DNA from: Roseiarcus sp963835955 | GTDB taxonomy: Bacteria; Pseudomonadota; Alphaproteobacteria; Rhizobiales; Beijerinckiaceae | Direction: 5' to 3' | NCBI GenBank assembly: GCA_963835955.1 | Contig: CAWIHZ010000005.1 | Span: forward strand, 186,001-250,000 | Length of the DNA stretch: 64,000 bases | Shown: positions 7,760 to 15,110 of the stretch, in pieces | Numbering within the stretch: position 1 is the first letter of the stretch | Layout: each line of letters begins with the position of its first letter | The notes under the pieces: model-generated | Databases searched by the model: none | What the model was told of the DNA's origin: nothing | Seen by the model: the letters and a program-made list of their open reading frames with translations, nothing else | Translations under genes and position numbers: made by a program

Positions 7760-9031
7760 ATGTCCTCCTTCGCCATTAACCCGCCGGGCGCCCGGTGGGT
7801 GAACCTGCCAAGCCACCGCGCCTGGCTCCTTCAGCAGGCGGACGACCTGCTCGCATTTTTCGAGCGGAACATCGTCAATCCGCTGGGCGGCTTCCACGAT
7901 CTCGACGACGAGGGGAAACCGACGCCGCCAGGCTACGGCGCAGGAGGCCCGCCCGCCCGTTATCTGTTTGGAACGACAAGAATTGTTCACGCCTTCGCCA
8001 TCGCATGGCTGATGGGCCGGCCGGGCGCGGACCTCATCGTCGACCACGGGATGGATTTTCTGTGGAACGGTCACCGCGACCCCGATAATGGCGGATATAT
8101 TTGGGGCGTCGGTTACGGCGGGCCGACGGACGACACCAAACAGGCCTATGGCCATGCGTTCGTTCTTCTCGCCGCCTCGAGCGCCAAAGTCGCCGGCCAT
8201 CCGGACGCAGACCAACTCCTCACCGACATATCGACCGTCATCCGCGAGCGATTTTGGGAGGAGCGATACGGCGCGGCCGCGGAAGAATTCACACGCGACT
8301 GGCGCTCGTATGACTCGTACCGCGGCCAAAACTCCAACATGCATCTGACCGAAGCGCTGATGGCGGCTTTCGAGGCGACGAACGATTCGACTTACCTGCG
8401 AATGGCCGAGCGGATTGCCGATCTTATCGTCCGCCGCCGCGCGGCCGAAAATGATTGGCGGCTCCCTGAGCATTTCACCGCCGATTGGCAGGTGAATCGG
8501 GACTACGACGGCAGTCCGATGTTTCGTCCCTATGGCACGACGCCCGGCCACTGGCTCGAATGGTCGCGCCTCCTGATCCAGTTGTGGGAACTTGGCGGCC
8601 GCAAGCTGGAATGGCTTCCGAGCGCCTCCAAGGCGCTTTTCGCCCGCGCGGCCGAGGACGGATGGGACCGGGACTCTGGCGGCTTCTACTATACGCTCGA
8701 TTGGGAGGGCCTTCCACGCATCAGAGATCGCTATTGGTGGCCGTGCTGCGAAGGAATTGGGGCGGCCGCCTTTCTAAACGCGGTCGACGGAGACCAAGTC
8801 TACGAAGCCTGGTATCGGCGAATATGGAGCTTCATCGCCGCGCGATTTATCGATCGCCAGAACGGAGGCTGGCGAGCCCAGGTCGACAGCGCTCTAAGGC
8901 CGAGCTCAGATCCGTTTTTCGGAAAGGTCGACATTTATCATTCGTTGCAAGCGTGCCTGATTCCGATCCTGCCGACGGATGGCAGCGTCACCAGAGGGCT
9001 CGTTGGGATAGCAAAGAGCGGCATATCCTGA
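7760..9031 (+). CDS. AGE family epimerase/isomerase
   Basis: 423 residues. The sequence follows the (alpha/alpha)6-barrel family of N-acylglucosamine 2-epimerases and mannose or sulfoquinovose-type isomerases: 'GGFHDLDDEGKP' near the start (substrate pocket Arg/His region), 'TRIVHAFAIAWLMGRPG', 'GGYIWGVGYGGPTDDTKQAYGHAFVLLAAS', 'NSNMHLTEALMAAFEAT', 'PGHWLEWSRLL' and 'WWPCCEGIGAAAFL'. The conserved His residues in 'YGHAF', 'NMHLTEA' and 'PGHWLEW' are expected for the acid/base pair and pocket. It is soluble and cytosolic, with no signal peptide. The substrate cannot be told from sequence; aldose-ketose isomerase activity is as likely as epimerase. It is divergent from purD with 154 bases between. 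Confidence 0.88.
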   Translation: MSSFAINPPGARWVNLPSHRAWLLQQADDLLAFFERNIVNPLGGFHDLDDEGKPTPPGYGAGGPPARYLFGTTRIVHAFAIAWLMGRPGADLIVDHGMDFLWNGHRDPDNGGYIWGVGYGGPTDDTKQAYGHAFVLLAASSAKVAGHPDADQLLTDISTVIRERFWEERYGAAAEEFTRDWRSYDSYRGQNSNMHLTEALMAAFEATNDSTYLRMAERIADLIVRRRAAENDWRLPEHFTADWQVNRDYDGSPMFRPYGTTPGHWLEWSRLLIQLWELGGRKLEWLPSASKALFARAAEDGWDRDSGGFYYTLDWEGLPRIRDRYWWPCCEGIGAAAFLNAVDGDQVYEAWYRRIWSFIAARFIDRQNGGWRAQVDSALRPSSDPFFGKVDIYHSLQACLIPILPTDGSVTRGLVGIAKSGIS

Positions 9032-9168
9032 GCATTGCGACCGAGGCCGCAGGCGGACAGCGCTCATAACCGGCGCGGGGGGCGGACCATTAACCGTCCA
9101 TTTAAGCGATCGGACGAAGATAGATTTGACAATTCCAGTTGCATTCGTTGATTCCCGCGAGCGTCTTC

Positions 9169-9477
9169 ATGCCTCCCCTGAAAACCATACCCAACGCCCT
9201 TCTGCTGATTTTCGTCTTCGGTTTCGGCGCCGTCGCTTCTGAGAACAGTCGGGCGCAGGAACCGCGCACCTTCGTCATCGCGGCCGAGACGGGGTATGGA
9301 GTCGAGGAGTGCCTCAGCGAGGGCGGCGAGTGCGGGAAGGCGGTCGCGGACGCCTGGTGTGAGTCTCATGGCGACGGGAGCGCAATCAAATTTGGTCTGG
9401 CCAGGGATGGCGGCGGCGGTGTTTCGAAGGCGTCATCATCCGATTCCAAGCCCTACTTCATTACCTGCGGGGACTGA
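9169..9477 (+). CDS. Small exported protein, function unknown
   Basis: 102 residues from ATG 9169 (a TTG at 9139 would only add a non-hydrophobic lead). It has a clear signal peptide: short basic start, hydrophobic 'ALLLIFVFGFGAVAS', predicted cleavage near 'SRAQ-EP'. The mature part has four cysteines ('EECLSEGGECGKAVADAWC' and a final 'ITCGD'), suggesting two disulfides in the periplasm. The pattern is reminiscent of small uncharacterised rhizobial periplasmic proteins. It is convergent with fmt and has no obvious operon partner. Confidence 0.65.
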   Translation: MPPLKTIPNALLLIFVFGFGAVASENSRAQEPRTFVIAAETGYGVEECLSEGGECGKAVADAWCESHGDGSAIKFGLARDGGGGVSKASSSDSKPYFITCGD

Positions 9478-9503
9478 AATCCAGACCGAGGACGAATTGA
9501 GGC

Positions 9504-10467
9504 TTACCCGCCCGGCTTGTCCGTCGGCTCCGCGGAAGGCGTAAAGACAGCGCCGACGAGGCCCTTTTCGCCGCGGACAAGTTCCGCTCCGGTCATTGCG
9601 TTCCGGCCCGCGCGCTGCGCTTCGAGGATGCGTATCGCGCCTCGGCCGCAGGCGATTGTCATGGCGTAGTCGAGGATAGTTCCCGGAGCGCCGGATGCGC
9701 TGACGGCCTCGGCTCGAAACGCCTTGATCCGCTCCAGCCGACCGCCGATGGAAAGGCTGGAGAACGCGCCCGGGGCCGGCGACAGCCCGTGGATATGGTT
9801 GCGAACCTCCTCGGCGGCCCGCCGCCAATCGATCTGCGCTTCGCCTTTGCCGATCTTGCCCGCGTAACAAATCCCCTCGCTCGACTGTGGGCGAAACTCC
9901 AGCCGACCCGCCTCCATTGCGCGCAACCCCCTTGCCGTCAGTTTGGCCGCGATTTCCGCGAGACGACGGGAGAGATCCCCGGCAGTGTCCTCTGGCCGAA
10001 TCGGGGTCGTCTCGCGCAGCGCGACCGGTCCGGTGTCGAGGCCCGAGTCGATACGCATGAAGTCGACGCCGGTCAATGCGTCGCCGGCCATGATCGCCCG
10101 CTGTATCGGCGCCGCGCCGCGCCAGCGCGGCAGCAACGAGGCGTGCAAATTCACGCACCCCAGAGCCGGCGCCTCCAGGACGGAGCTTGGCAATAGAAGT
10201 CCATAGGCGACGACGACAGCCACGTCGGCCGCGTGGCCGCGAAAGACTCGAAGCGTATCGGCGTCGCTCAGCGTTGTCGGGGTGAAAACCGGGAAATCCG
10301 AGCGAATCCGCCGCCTCATGAACCGGCGTTCGCTTCATTTCCAGGCCGCGGCGGCCGCCCGGTTTCGGGGCGCGCGTATAGACCGCGGCGATAACGTGTC
10401 CTTCTGCGGCGATTTCCTTCAGCGTCGGAACGGCGAATTCCGGCGCGCCCATGAAGACAATTCGCAT
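9504..10467 (-). pseudogene. fmt: Methionyl-tRNA formyltransferase, one frameshift as sequenced
   Basis: Fmt formylates initiator Met-tRNA using 10-formyl-tetrahydrofolate. The N-terminal part starts at ATG 10467 ('MRIVFMGAPEFAVPTLKEI'), runs through 'RTPVHEAADSLGF', then loses frame around 10286-10293. It continues one base later with 'PVFTPTTLSDADTLRVF', 'LGCVNLHASLLPRWRGAAPI' (folate-binding/catalytic Asn-His region), 'TGVDFMRIDSGLDTGPV' and the C-terminal OB-like domain to a stop at 9504. 964 nt minus one extra base gives 321 codons, the family length. The indel sits in a run of repeated bases (ACCGGGAAA on the plus strand). fmt is nearly essential in most bacteria, so a base-calling error is likely. 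No def gene is adjacent, unlike many genomes. Confidence 0.88.
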
Positions 10468-10610
10468 CGCGGGCCGATATCATCCTGGAATCGGGCGGTC
10501 AAAGCGAAACGGCCTGCGTCGCACGCCAGAACTGAGAGCCAGAGCCATTTGCCGGAAGGCGGGCAAGCAGGCGCGCCAGTCGGTCTTTTCAATCCGCGGA
10601 GGCAGAGAAG

Positions 10611-11018
10611 ATGACGCGTCCCCTCATCGGTTCATTGGCGGTTCGCGTCTACTATGAAGACACCGACTTCTCGGGTCGCGTCTACCATGCGTCGTACCTG
10701 CGTTTCCTCGAGCGGGCGCGAACGGAGTGGCTTCGCCGGCTCGGACTCTCGCACCAGCAGATCGCGCAAAGCACGGGCGTCGTGTTCGCGGTGCGCAGAC
10801 TGCAAATCGAATATCTCGCCCCGGCGCTGATGGATGATCTGCTGGAAGTCGAAACAAGGTTGTCGAAGTTGCGCGGCGCCTCGATTGAATTCCGGCAACG
10901 GATCTTGCGCGGCGAAAAAGAACTCGCCGCCGCGACGGTGCTGGTGGCGGCGCTTCGCGAAGGCCGTCCGGCGCGAATGCCCGCTCCCATGCTCCGGCTG
11001 TTCGAGACCTCCTCCTGA
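10611..11018 (+). CDS. ybgC: Tol-Pal-associated acyl-CoA thioesterase YbgC
   Basis: 135 residues with the 4-hydroxybenzoyl-CoA thioesterase hotdog fold. The active-site signature is present near residues 14-35: 'YYEDTDFSGRVYHASYLRF' with the catalytic Asp and the following 'LERARTEWLRRLG' typical of YbgC. YbgC hydrolyses acyl-CoA and is usually encoded just upstream of tolQRAB in proteobacteria. Here the tol genes do not follow; instead a composite repeat begins about 145 bases downstream, so a rearrangement after ybgC is possible (inference). An AGAGAAG ribosome binding site precedes ATG. Confidence 0.9.
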   Translation: MTRPLIGSLAVRVYYEDTDFSGRVYHASYLRFLERARTEWLRRLGLSHQQIAQSTGVVFAVRRLQIEYLAPALMDDLLEVETRLSKLRGASIEFRQRILRGEKELAAATVLVAALREGRPARMPAPMLRLFETSS

Positions 11019-11163
11019 AGTCGGCTTTGGCTTGGAGAATTCGGCTTCCCGCCGGATTTATACCGGGGCCGTCCGGGTCTGACGCATGGTGCGATCAAAC
11101 CTCCCCGGTCATGACGGGTCGCGATCGGGAAAGCCCTCGCGTCAGGCCTTCGCCGTCCGCCCC

Positions 11164-11268
11164 CCGGCGGAAGCCGAATCCAAGCCCGCGGCAACGAGAC
11201 CCAAGCCAGCGGAAACGAGATCCAAGCCAGAGGAAGCCGGAGCAAAGCCGGCGGAAGCGGAATCCAAA
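11164..11268 (+). repeat. Five tandem copies of a 21-bp repeat (composite repeat, copy 1)
   Basis: Five consecutive degenerate 21-base units of the form CCNGCGGAAGCGGAATCCAAG. As one unit is seven codons, the frame through it reads as repeated Lys-Pro-Ala-Glu-Ala-Glu-Ser-like peptides, but no gene around it is convincing. It is followed by GATTCCCTTCCGCTAAT, then CCTTTTCAAGGG, a T-run, and after 176 bases by the MITE-like element. The same arrangement occurs at 58026-58557. Confidence 0.85.
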
Positions 11269-11444
11269 GGATTCCCTTCCGCTAATTGAGCCTTTTCAAG
11301 GGCTTAGTCGCGAATCCAAATGATTTTTTTTCGGCTCCCTATCCCCGCCAAACCCGCCCCGCAGTCGGCGGATCAAGCGGCCTCATCAACGCGACCCTAA
11401 CACAAGTTCTGTTTTTCAGCAAGCAGAGATCGACAGCAGAGATC

Positions 11445-11719
11445 GGCTCTCATAGCGTTTGTTATTGGTCAGCCGCGATCGCTTGCTTACCTTCGATCCC
11501 CTGTCGTCATGGCCGGGCTTGTCCCGGCCATCCACGCCGCAGCGCTGCAAAGCCCTACGAAATAAGGACTTGTCGCCGCCGCTTGTCTTCCCGCGCGCTC
11601 GACGCGCCCAACCGCGTGGATGGCCGGCACAAGGCCGGCCAGGACGCGTTGAAGCCTTGCAGGTCTTCGACCCCGATGGCCCGAATTTTTGGGAGCCAAC
11701 AGCTACCGCGATAAGAGCC
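11445..11719 (+). mobile_element. 275-bp MITE-like element, copy 1
   Basis: Bounded by imperfect 24-bp terminal inverted repeats beginning GGCTCTCATAGCG on the left and, on the opposite strand, GGCTCTTATCGCG on the right (18 of 24 positions match by eye). The interior contains two GC-rich palindromes, TGGCCGGGCTTGTCCCGGCCA and a variant with GGCACAAGGCC, of a kind widely dispersed in Hyphomicrobiales genomes. There is no coding capacity. The copy at 58283-58557 has exactly the same length but opposite orientation. It ends 14 bases from the ppk2 stop codon and may act as a transcription terminator for ppk2. Confidence 0.75.
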
Positions 11720-11733
11720 CAAATGTCGCCTTC

Positions 11734-12687
11734 TCACTCCGCCGCTTCGGGCGCGATGGCCGCGCAATGATCGGGCACGATCATGGCCGCCGGGGTCGGC
11801 ATCCGGTGGTACTCGGGATGGTGAACGCGCCTCGGAAGGACCGGCTTTTCGTGCGGCACTTCCTCATAGGGCACGCGGGTCAAAAGATGGGCGATGCAGT
11901 TGAGGCGGGCGCGCTTTTTGTCGACCGCCTCGACCACCCACCACGGCGCCTCGGGGATGTGGGTGCGCTCCAGCATTGTCTCCTTGGCCTTGGTGTACAG
12001 CTCCCAGCGCCGACGCAACTCGAGGTCCATCGGGCTGAGCTTCCACTGTTTGAGCGGATCGTTGATGCGCATCTGGAAGCGCAGGTTCTGTTCGTCGTCG
12101 GTGATCGAGAACCAGTATTTGACCAGGATGATCCCCGAGCGCGCCAGGAGGCGTTCGAATTCGGGAACGGAACGGAAGAAGTCCTCGTATTCCTCGTCGG
12201 AGCAGAAGCCCATCACGCGCTCGACGCCGGCGCGGTTGTACCAGCTGCGGTCGAACAGGACGATCTCGCCGCCGGCCGGCAGATGGGGGACATAGCGCTG
12301 GAAATACCATTGGCTGCGCTCGCGTTCGGTCGGCGCCGGCAGCGCCACGGCGCGGCAGACCCGGGGATTGAGGCGCTGCGTAACCCGCTTGATGACGCCG
12401 CCCTTGCCCGCCGCGTCCCGCCCCTCGAAGATGACGACCAGTTTCAGCTTCTCGGCGACGACCCAATCCTGAAGCTTGATGAGCTCGCGCTGCAGGCGCA
12501 GCAGCTCCTTGAAATAGAGACGCCGCGGAATCGTCCCTTCTTGCGCCGCTTCGCGGATGTCGCCCAGGTCGTCGGCGAGATAGCCGTCCTCGAGTTCAAG
12601 CTCCAGGTCCTCGTCGAAATTGTCCTGCAATTCGGCCCGGATGCGCCGCCTCGTCACGCCGGCGAGACCGCTTTTTTCTGCGCTCAT
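11734..12687 (-). CDS. ppk2: Polyphosphate kinase 2
   Basis: 317 residues. PPK2 transfers phosphate between polyphosphate and nucleoside di/triphosphates. Seen in sequence: Walker A 'GRDAAGKGG' at residues 89-97, the lid region 'PTERERSQWYFQRYVPHLP' and Walker B/lid 'FDRSWYNRAGVERVMG' at 145-160, followed by 'DDEQNLRFQMRINDPLKQWKLSP'. It is a single-domain (class I-type) protein. The N-terminal acidic helix 'NFDEDLELELEDG' is common in alphaproteobacterial members. It is transcribed alone. Its 3' end abuts the MITE-like element. Confidence 0.94.
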   Translation of the reverse strand: MSAEKSGLAGVTRRRIRAELQDNFDEDLELELEDGYLADDLGDIREAAQEGTIPRRLYFKELLRLQRELIKLQDWVVAEKLKLVVIFEGRDAAGKGGVIKRVTQRLNPRVCRAVALPAPTERERSQWYFQRYVPHLPAGGEIVLFDRSWYNRAGVERVMGFCSDEEYEDFFRSVPEFERLLARSGIILVKYWFSITDDEQNLRFQMRINDPLKQWKLSPMDLELRRRWELYTKAKETMLERTHIPEAPWWVVEAVDKKRARLNCIAHLLTRVPYEEVPHEKPVLPRRVHHPEYHRMPTPAAMIVPDHCAAIAPEAAE

Positions 12688-13017
12688 GGCGATGAGATCT
12701 CCCTAATCGGGCCACATGATAAGCAGAACCGCGCACGGGAATGTCAAGGATGCGCGTGACCGTTTTGCGACAGGCCGGTCGGGGCGCCCAACCGACGCCG
12801 GGAGGCCTGTCGAAGAACCGGCGGCCGACTTTCGAAGATCTTGCCTAGCCGGCCTGGACCCTTTAACCAGGGTCATCCTATGAAAGTCATGGCGCGTTCA
12901 TGTCGGGTTCACAGGAACGCCGGCATGGAACGTCGGGGCTCCGCGACACGCTGGGCTCCTAAGGTTTTCGGCTCCGAGTCGAAATCGGGCGCCAGGGATG
13001 GATCGAGGGGACCCGCG
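12688..13017. other. Divergent intergenic region between ppk2 and an exported-protein gene
   Basis: 330 bases holding the promoters of two divergent genes. The rightward frame stays open back to 12841, but there is no signal peptide until ATG 13018, so this is treated as leader. An imperfect inverted repeat (GACAGGCC ... GGCCTGTC, about 12770-12815) is visible, of unknown role. Nothing else is recognised. Confidence 0.5.
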
Positions 13018-13698
13018 ATGAAGAACAGGTCTTTCAGCGCCGTTTTTTCGGCCTTTCTGTTCGCCGCCGCCATAGGCTTGACGATGACCGGCGCCGCGCG
13101 CGCCGAGAGCGTCATGAAGCAGTGCGGCGCCGAGTGGCAGGCGGCCAAAGCGAACAAAACCACCAACGGCCAGACATGGCCGGAGTTCCTGAAGTCCTGC
13201 CGCGCGCGGACGGCCGAGGCTCCGGCGTCGGCTCCCGCCGCGGCTCCCGCTCCCGCGCCCGCCGCCGAGCGCGGCGAGAGCGTCATGAAGCGGTGCGGCG
13301 CCGAGTGGCAGGCGGCCAAGGCGAACAACACGACCAACGGCCAGACATGGCGGGAGTTCCTGAAGTCGTGCCGCGCGCGGACCGCCGCGGCTCCGGCCTC
13401 GGCCCCCGCCGCCGCCCCCGCGTCGACCGCCGCGCCCGCGCCCGCCCCGGCTCCGATGCGCAGGGCCGCGCGTCCGACCGGCGCCGGTGAATTCTCGACC
13501 GAGGCCGAGGCCAAGGCGCGCTGCCCCTCGGACACGGTGGTGTGGGTGAACACGAAATCGCACATTTATCATTACGCGGGAACGCGCAGCTACGGCACGA
13601 CCAAACGCGGCGCCTATATGTGCGAGGCGGACGCCAACGCCGCCGGCGACCGCGCCTCCAAGAGCAGGATCGGCAAGGCCAAGCAGCAGCAGCAATAG
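13018..13698 (+). CDS. Exported protein with two copies of a Cys-containing 35-residue motif
   Basis: 226 residues from ATG 13018, preceded by GAGGGGA and starting a good signal peptide ('SAFLFAAAIGLTMTGAARA'). The mature part holds two near-identical blocks, each 'ESVMK-CGAEWQAAKAN' then 'TTNGQTW-EFLKSCRAR', with two Cys per block, separated by Ala/Pro-rich linkers. The C-terminal domain ('FSTEAEAKARCPSDTVVWVN', 'HIYHYAGTRSYGTTKRGAYM') is a conserved module seen in many periplasmic hypothetical proteins of Hyphomicrobiales. The duplication is recent, since the two blocks differ at only a few residues. Function is unknown; a wall or outer-membrane-associated role is a guess. Confidence 0.72.
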   Translation: MKNRSFSAVFSAFLFAAAIGLTMTGAARAESVMKQCGAEWQAAKANKTTNGQTWPEFLKSCRARTAEAPASAPAAAPAPAPAAERGESVMKRCGAEWQAAKANNTTNGQTWREFLKSCRARTAAAPASAPAAAPASTAAPAPAPAPMRRAARPTGAGEFSTEAEAKARCPSDTVVWVNTKSHIYHYAGTRSYGTTKRGAYMCEADANAAGDRASKSRIGKAKQQQQ

Positions 13699-13861
13699 GG
13701 CGACAGCCAGAGCCTACAACGCCGCGCCGCACGGCCGATGCGGCGCGGCGCCCCCCGCCCGTCCATACGGCGACTCGCCGCCCGTGCAGCCCGCTGCATC
13801 GAGGTCTGTTCTCTCGCCTCGCACGGGCGTGCGCGCTCCCGCCCCGAACCGGGCTCGGGAA

Positions 13862-14068
13862 TCAGTAGTCAGCCACCGAAGTTGCGGAGGTCGAACTATC
13901 CAATTGCGCCCCGTCGCTCGTGCTCAGGCTATGGGTTGCGCCGCCGACCAAATAAACCAGCGCCCAAACGACGACAATGACGATCAGAGCGATGGTCATG
14001 GGCCGAAAGTTCCGATCATCGGCCAGATCGTCGCGGTAGAAGCCCGCGTCCTTCTCGATCTTGGTCAT
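13862..14068 (-). CDS. Small single-pass membrane protein
   Basis: 68 residues from ATG 14068, selected because GGAGAC lies about ten bases upstream; a longer frame to 14149 is Arg-rich and unlikely. Residues 1-25 are charged ('MTKIEKDAGFYRDDLADD'). They are followed by one strong membrane segment ('MTIALIVIVVVWALVYLVGG') and a short Ser/Thr-rich tail. No family recognised with confidence. It stands alone between the exported protein gene and the Sel1/TAXI pair. Confidence 0.55.
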   Translation of the reverse strand: MTKIEKDAGFYRDDLADDRNFRPMTIALIVIVVVWALVYLVGGATHSLSTSDGAQLDSSTSATSVADY

Positions 14069-14537
14069 GAAGACGTCTCCGTTTTTGGGCTGGCGCCGCC
14101 GCCGGCGGCGAGTTTCACACCCGCCCCAGGAATCGCCGCCACACCTCATTGTCGCAGGCTTAAGCGCAACGGCGAGCTTTCGCTGTGACCTTCGTCACAG
14201 TGGATCCAACGCCATGACCCAGGGGAATTGCGCGCCGATTCAAAAAGATGCGACCCTGGCAGGGAGATGATCCAAAGTCATGCGGCGATCCGATCGTCGG
14301 CCGCTGCGATCAAGACTTGGTCGCGTCAGTGGCGGCGCTTCACTTGTCCTCCCGCGCCGCGTTCCACTTCGCCGTCATCTCTCGTCCGAGCGCGCGTTGA
14401 TCAGCGACGAGGAGGACCATGACACGGCTTCTGATTTACTTAAAGAGACTGTCGCATAAAGTGGATTCACGAAAACGGCGCCTCAAGCCTCCTGCCCTCG
14501 CTTTCCGAGAACCCGGTCGGCGCGGCGGCCCTTGCGC
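14069..14537. other. Intergenic region with a diverged dispersed-repeat segment
   Basis: About 470 bases without a supported gene. Bases about 14395-14510 resemble 52590-52710: shared blocks include GACGAGGAGGACCATGACAC/GACCAGGAAGACCATAACAT, then CTTCTGATTT-CT-AAAG and CGCCTC-CCTGCC. A 40-codon frame from ATG 14419 behind GGAGG exists in this segment, but its counterpart at 52628 has a different frame, so coding is doubtful. Confidence 0.45.
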
Positions 14538-15098
14538 CTAATATTGCGCGGCTGCCAAAGACTCGATCCGCCGCCGCGCGCCGTCGACTCCGGCGGCGAG
14601 CGCGCGCGCGTAATAGCGGCGCGCCACAACTTCGTCGCCCTTGAGGCCGACGACGCCAAGGCGGGTCAGGGTCGCAGGATCATACGTGTCGCCGAGCGCC
14701 ACCAGCGCTCTGGCGTCGCCGTCCTCGGCGGCGCGCACGAGGAATCCGCGGGCGGCGGCGATATCGCCCTTGGCGAAAGCGACCAGACCCTCGGCGCAGA
14801 GCCGGCGCGCATCGTCGATCGGGATCGAAAGCGACGCGATCGGCGATTTCGCCGACGCGGGCTGCTCGCGAAGCGCGGCGGCCAGTTTATGAATCGCCTC
14901 CTTGACGAGCGGCTGGGCGGTGAGGGCGGCCGCTTTGGCGCGCCGCGCGACCGCCGTCCGCGAGACGAACACCGGCTGCTCGACCACAGCCTTCATCGCG
15001 GTCGCCGAGGGCTCCATGTGGGGCCGGAACGCGAAGACAAGCAGCCCCGCGAATGCGGCGGCGATGAAGCCCGCAATATATTTCCACCGAATTGGCAG
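14538..15098 (-). CDS. Sel1/TPR-like repeat protein with N-terminal membrane anchor, probable CTG start
   Basis: About 186 residues if started at CTG 15098, which lies behind GGGAGGAC and just after the upstream gene's stop. The first ATG (15017) would cut off the stretch 'RWKYIAGFIAAAFAGLLVFAF', an evident membrane anchor or signal. The C-terminal half has two Sel1/TPR-like helical pairs ('AEGLVAFAKGDIAAARGFLVRAAEDGDARALVALGDTYD' region and 'VGLKGDEVVARRYYARALAAG'). It is tightly coupled to the TAXI-like gene upstream, so the two probably work together at or outside the inner membrane. The role is unknown. Confidence 0.65.
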   Translation of the reverse strand: MPIRWKYIAGFIAAAFAGLLVFAFRPHMEPSATAMKAVVEQPVFVSRTAVARRAKAAALTAQPLVKEAIHKLAAALREQPASAKSPIASLSIPIDDARRLCAEGLVAFAKGDIAAARGFLVRAAEDGDARALVALGDTYDPATLTRLGVVGLKGDEVVARRYYARALAAGVDGARRRIESLAAAQY

Positions 15099-15110
15099 CG
15101 CCCGTCCTCC

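Noticed and set aside
11164..11268. Tandem 21-bp array considered as a CRISPR array
   Set aside because: Units are contiguous without unique spacers, degenerate, and no cas genes are nearby; it is a minisatellite.
14419..14541. 40-codon frame with GGAGG upstream
   Set aside because: The equivalent repeat segment at 52628 does not keep the frame, and the translation has no recognisable features.
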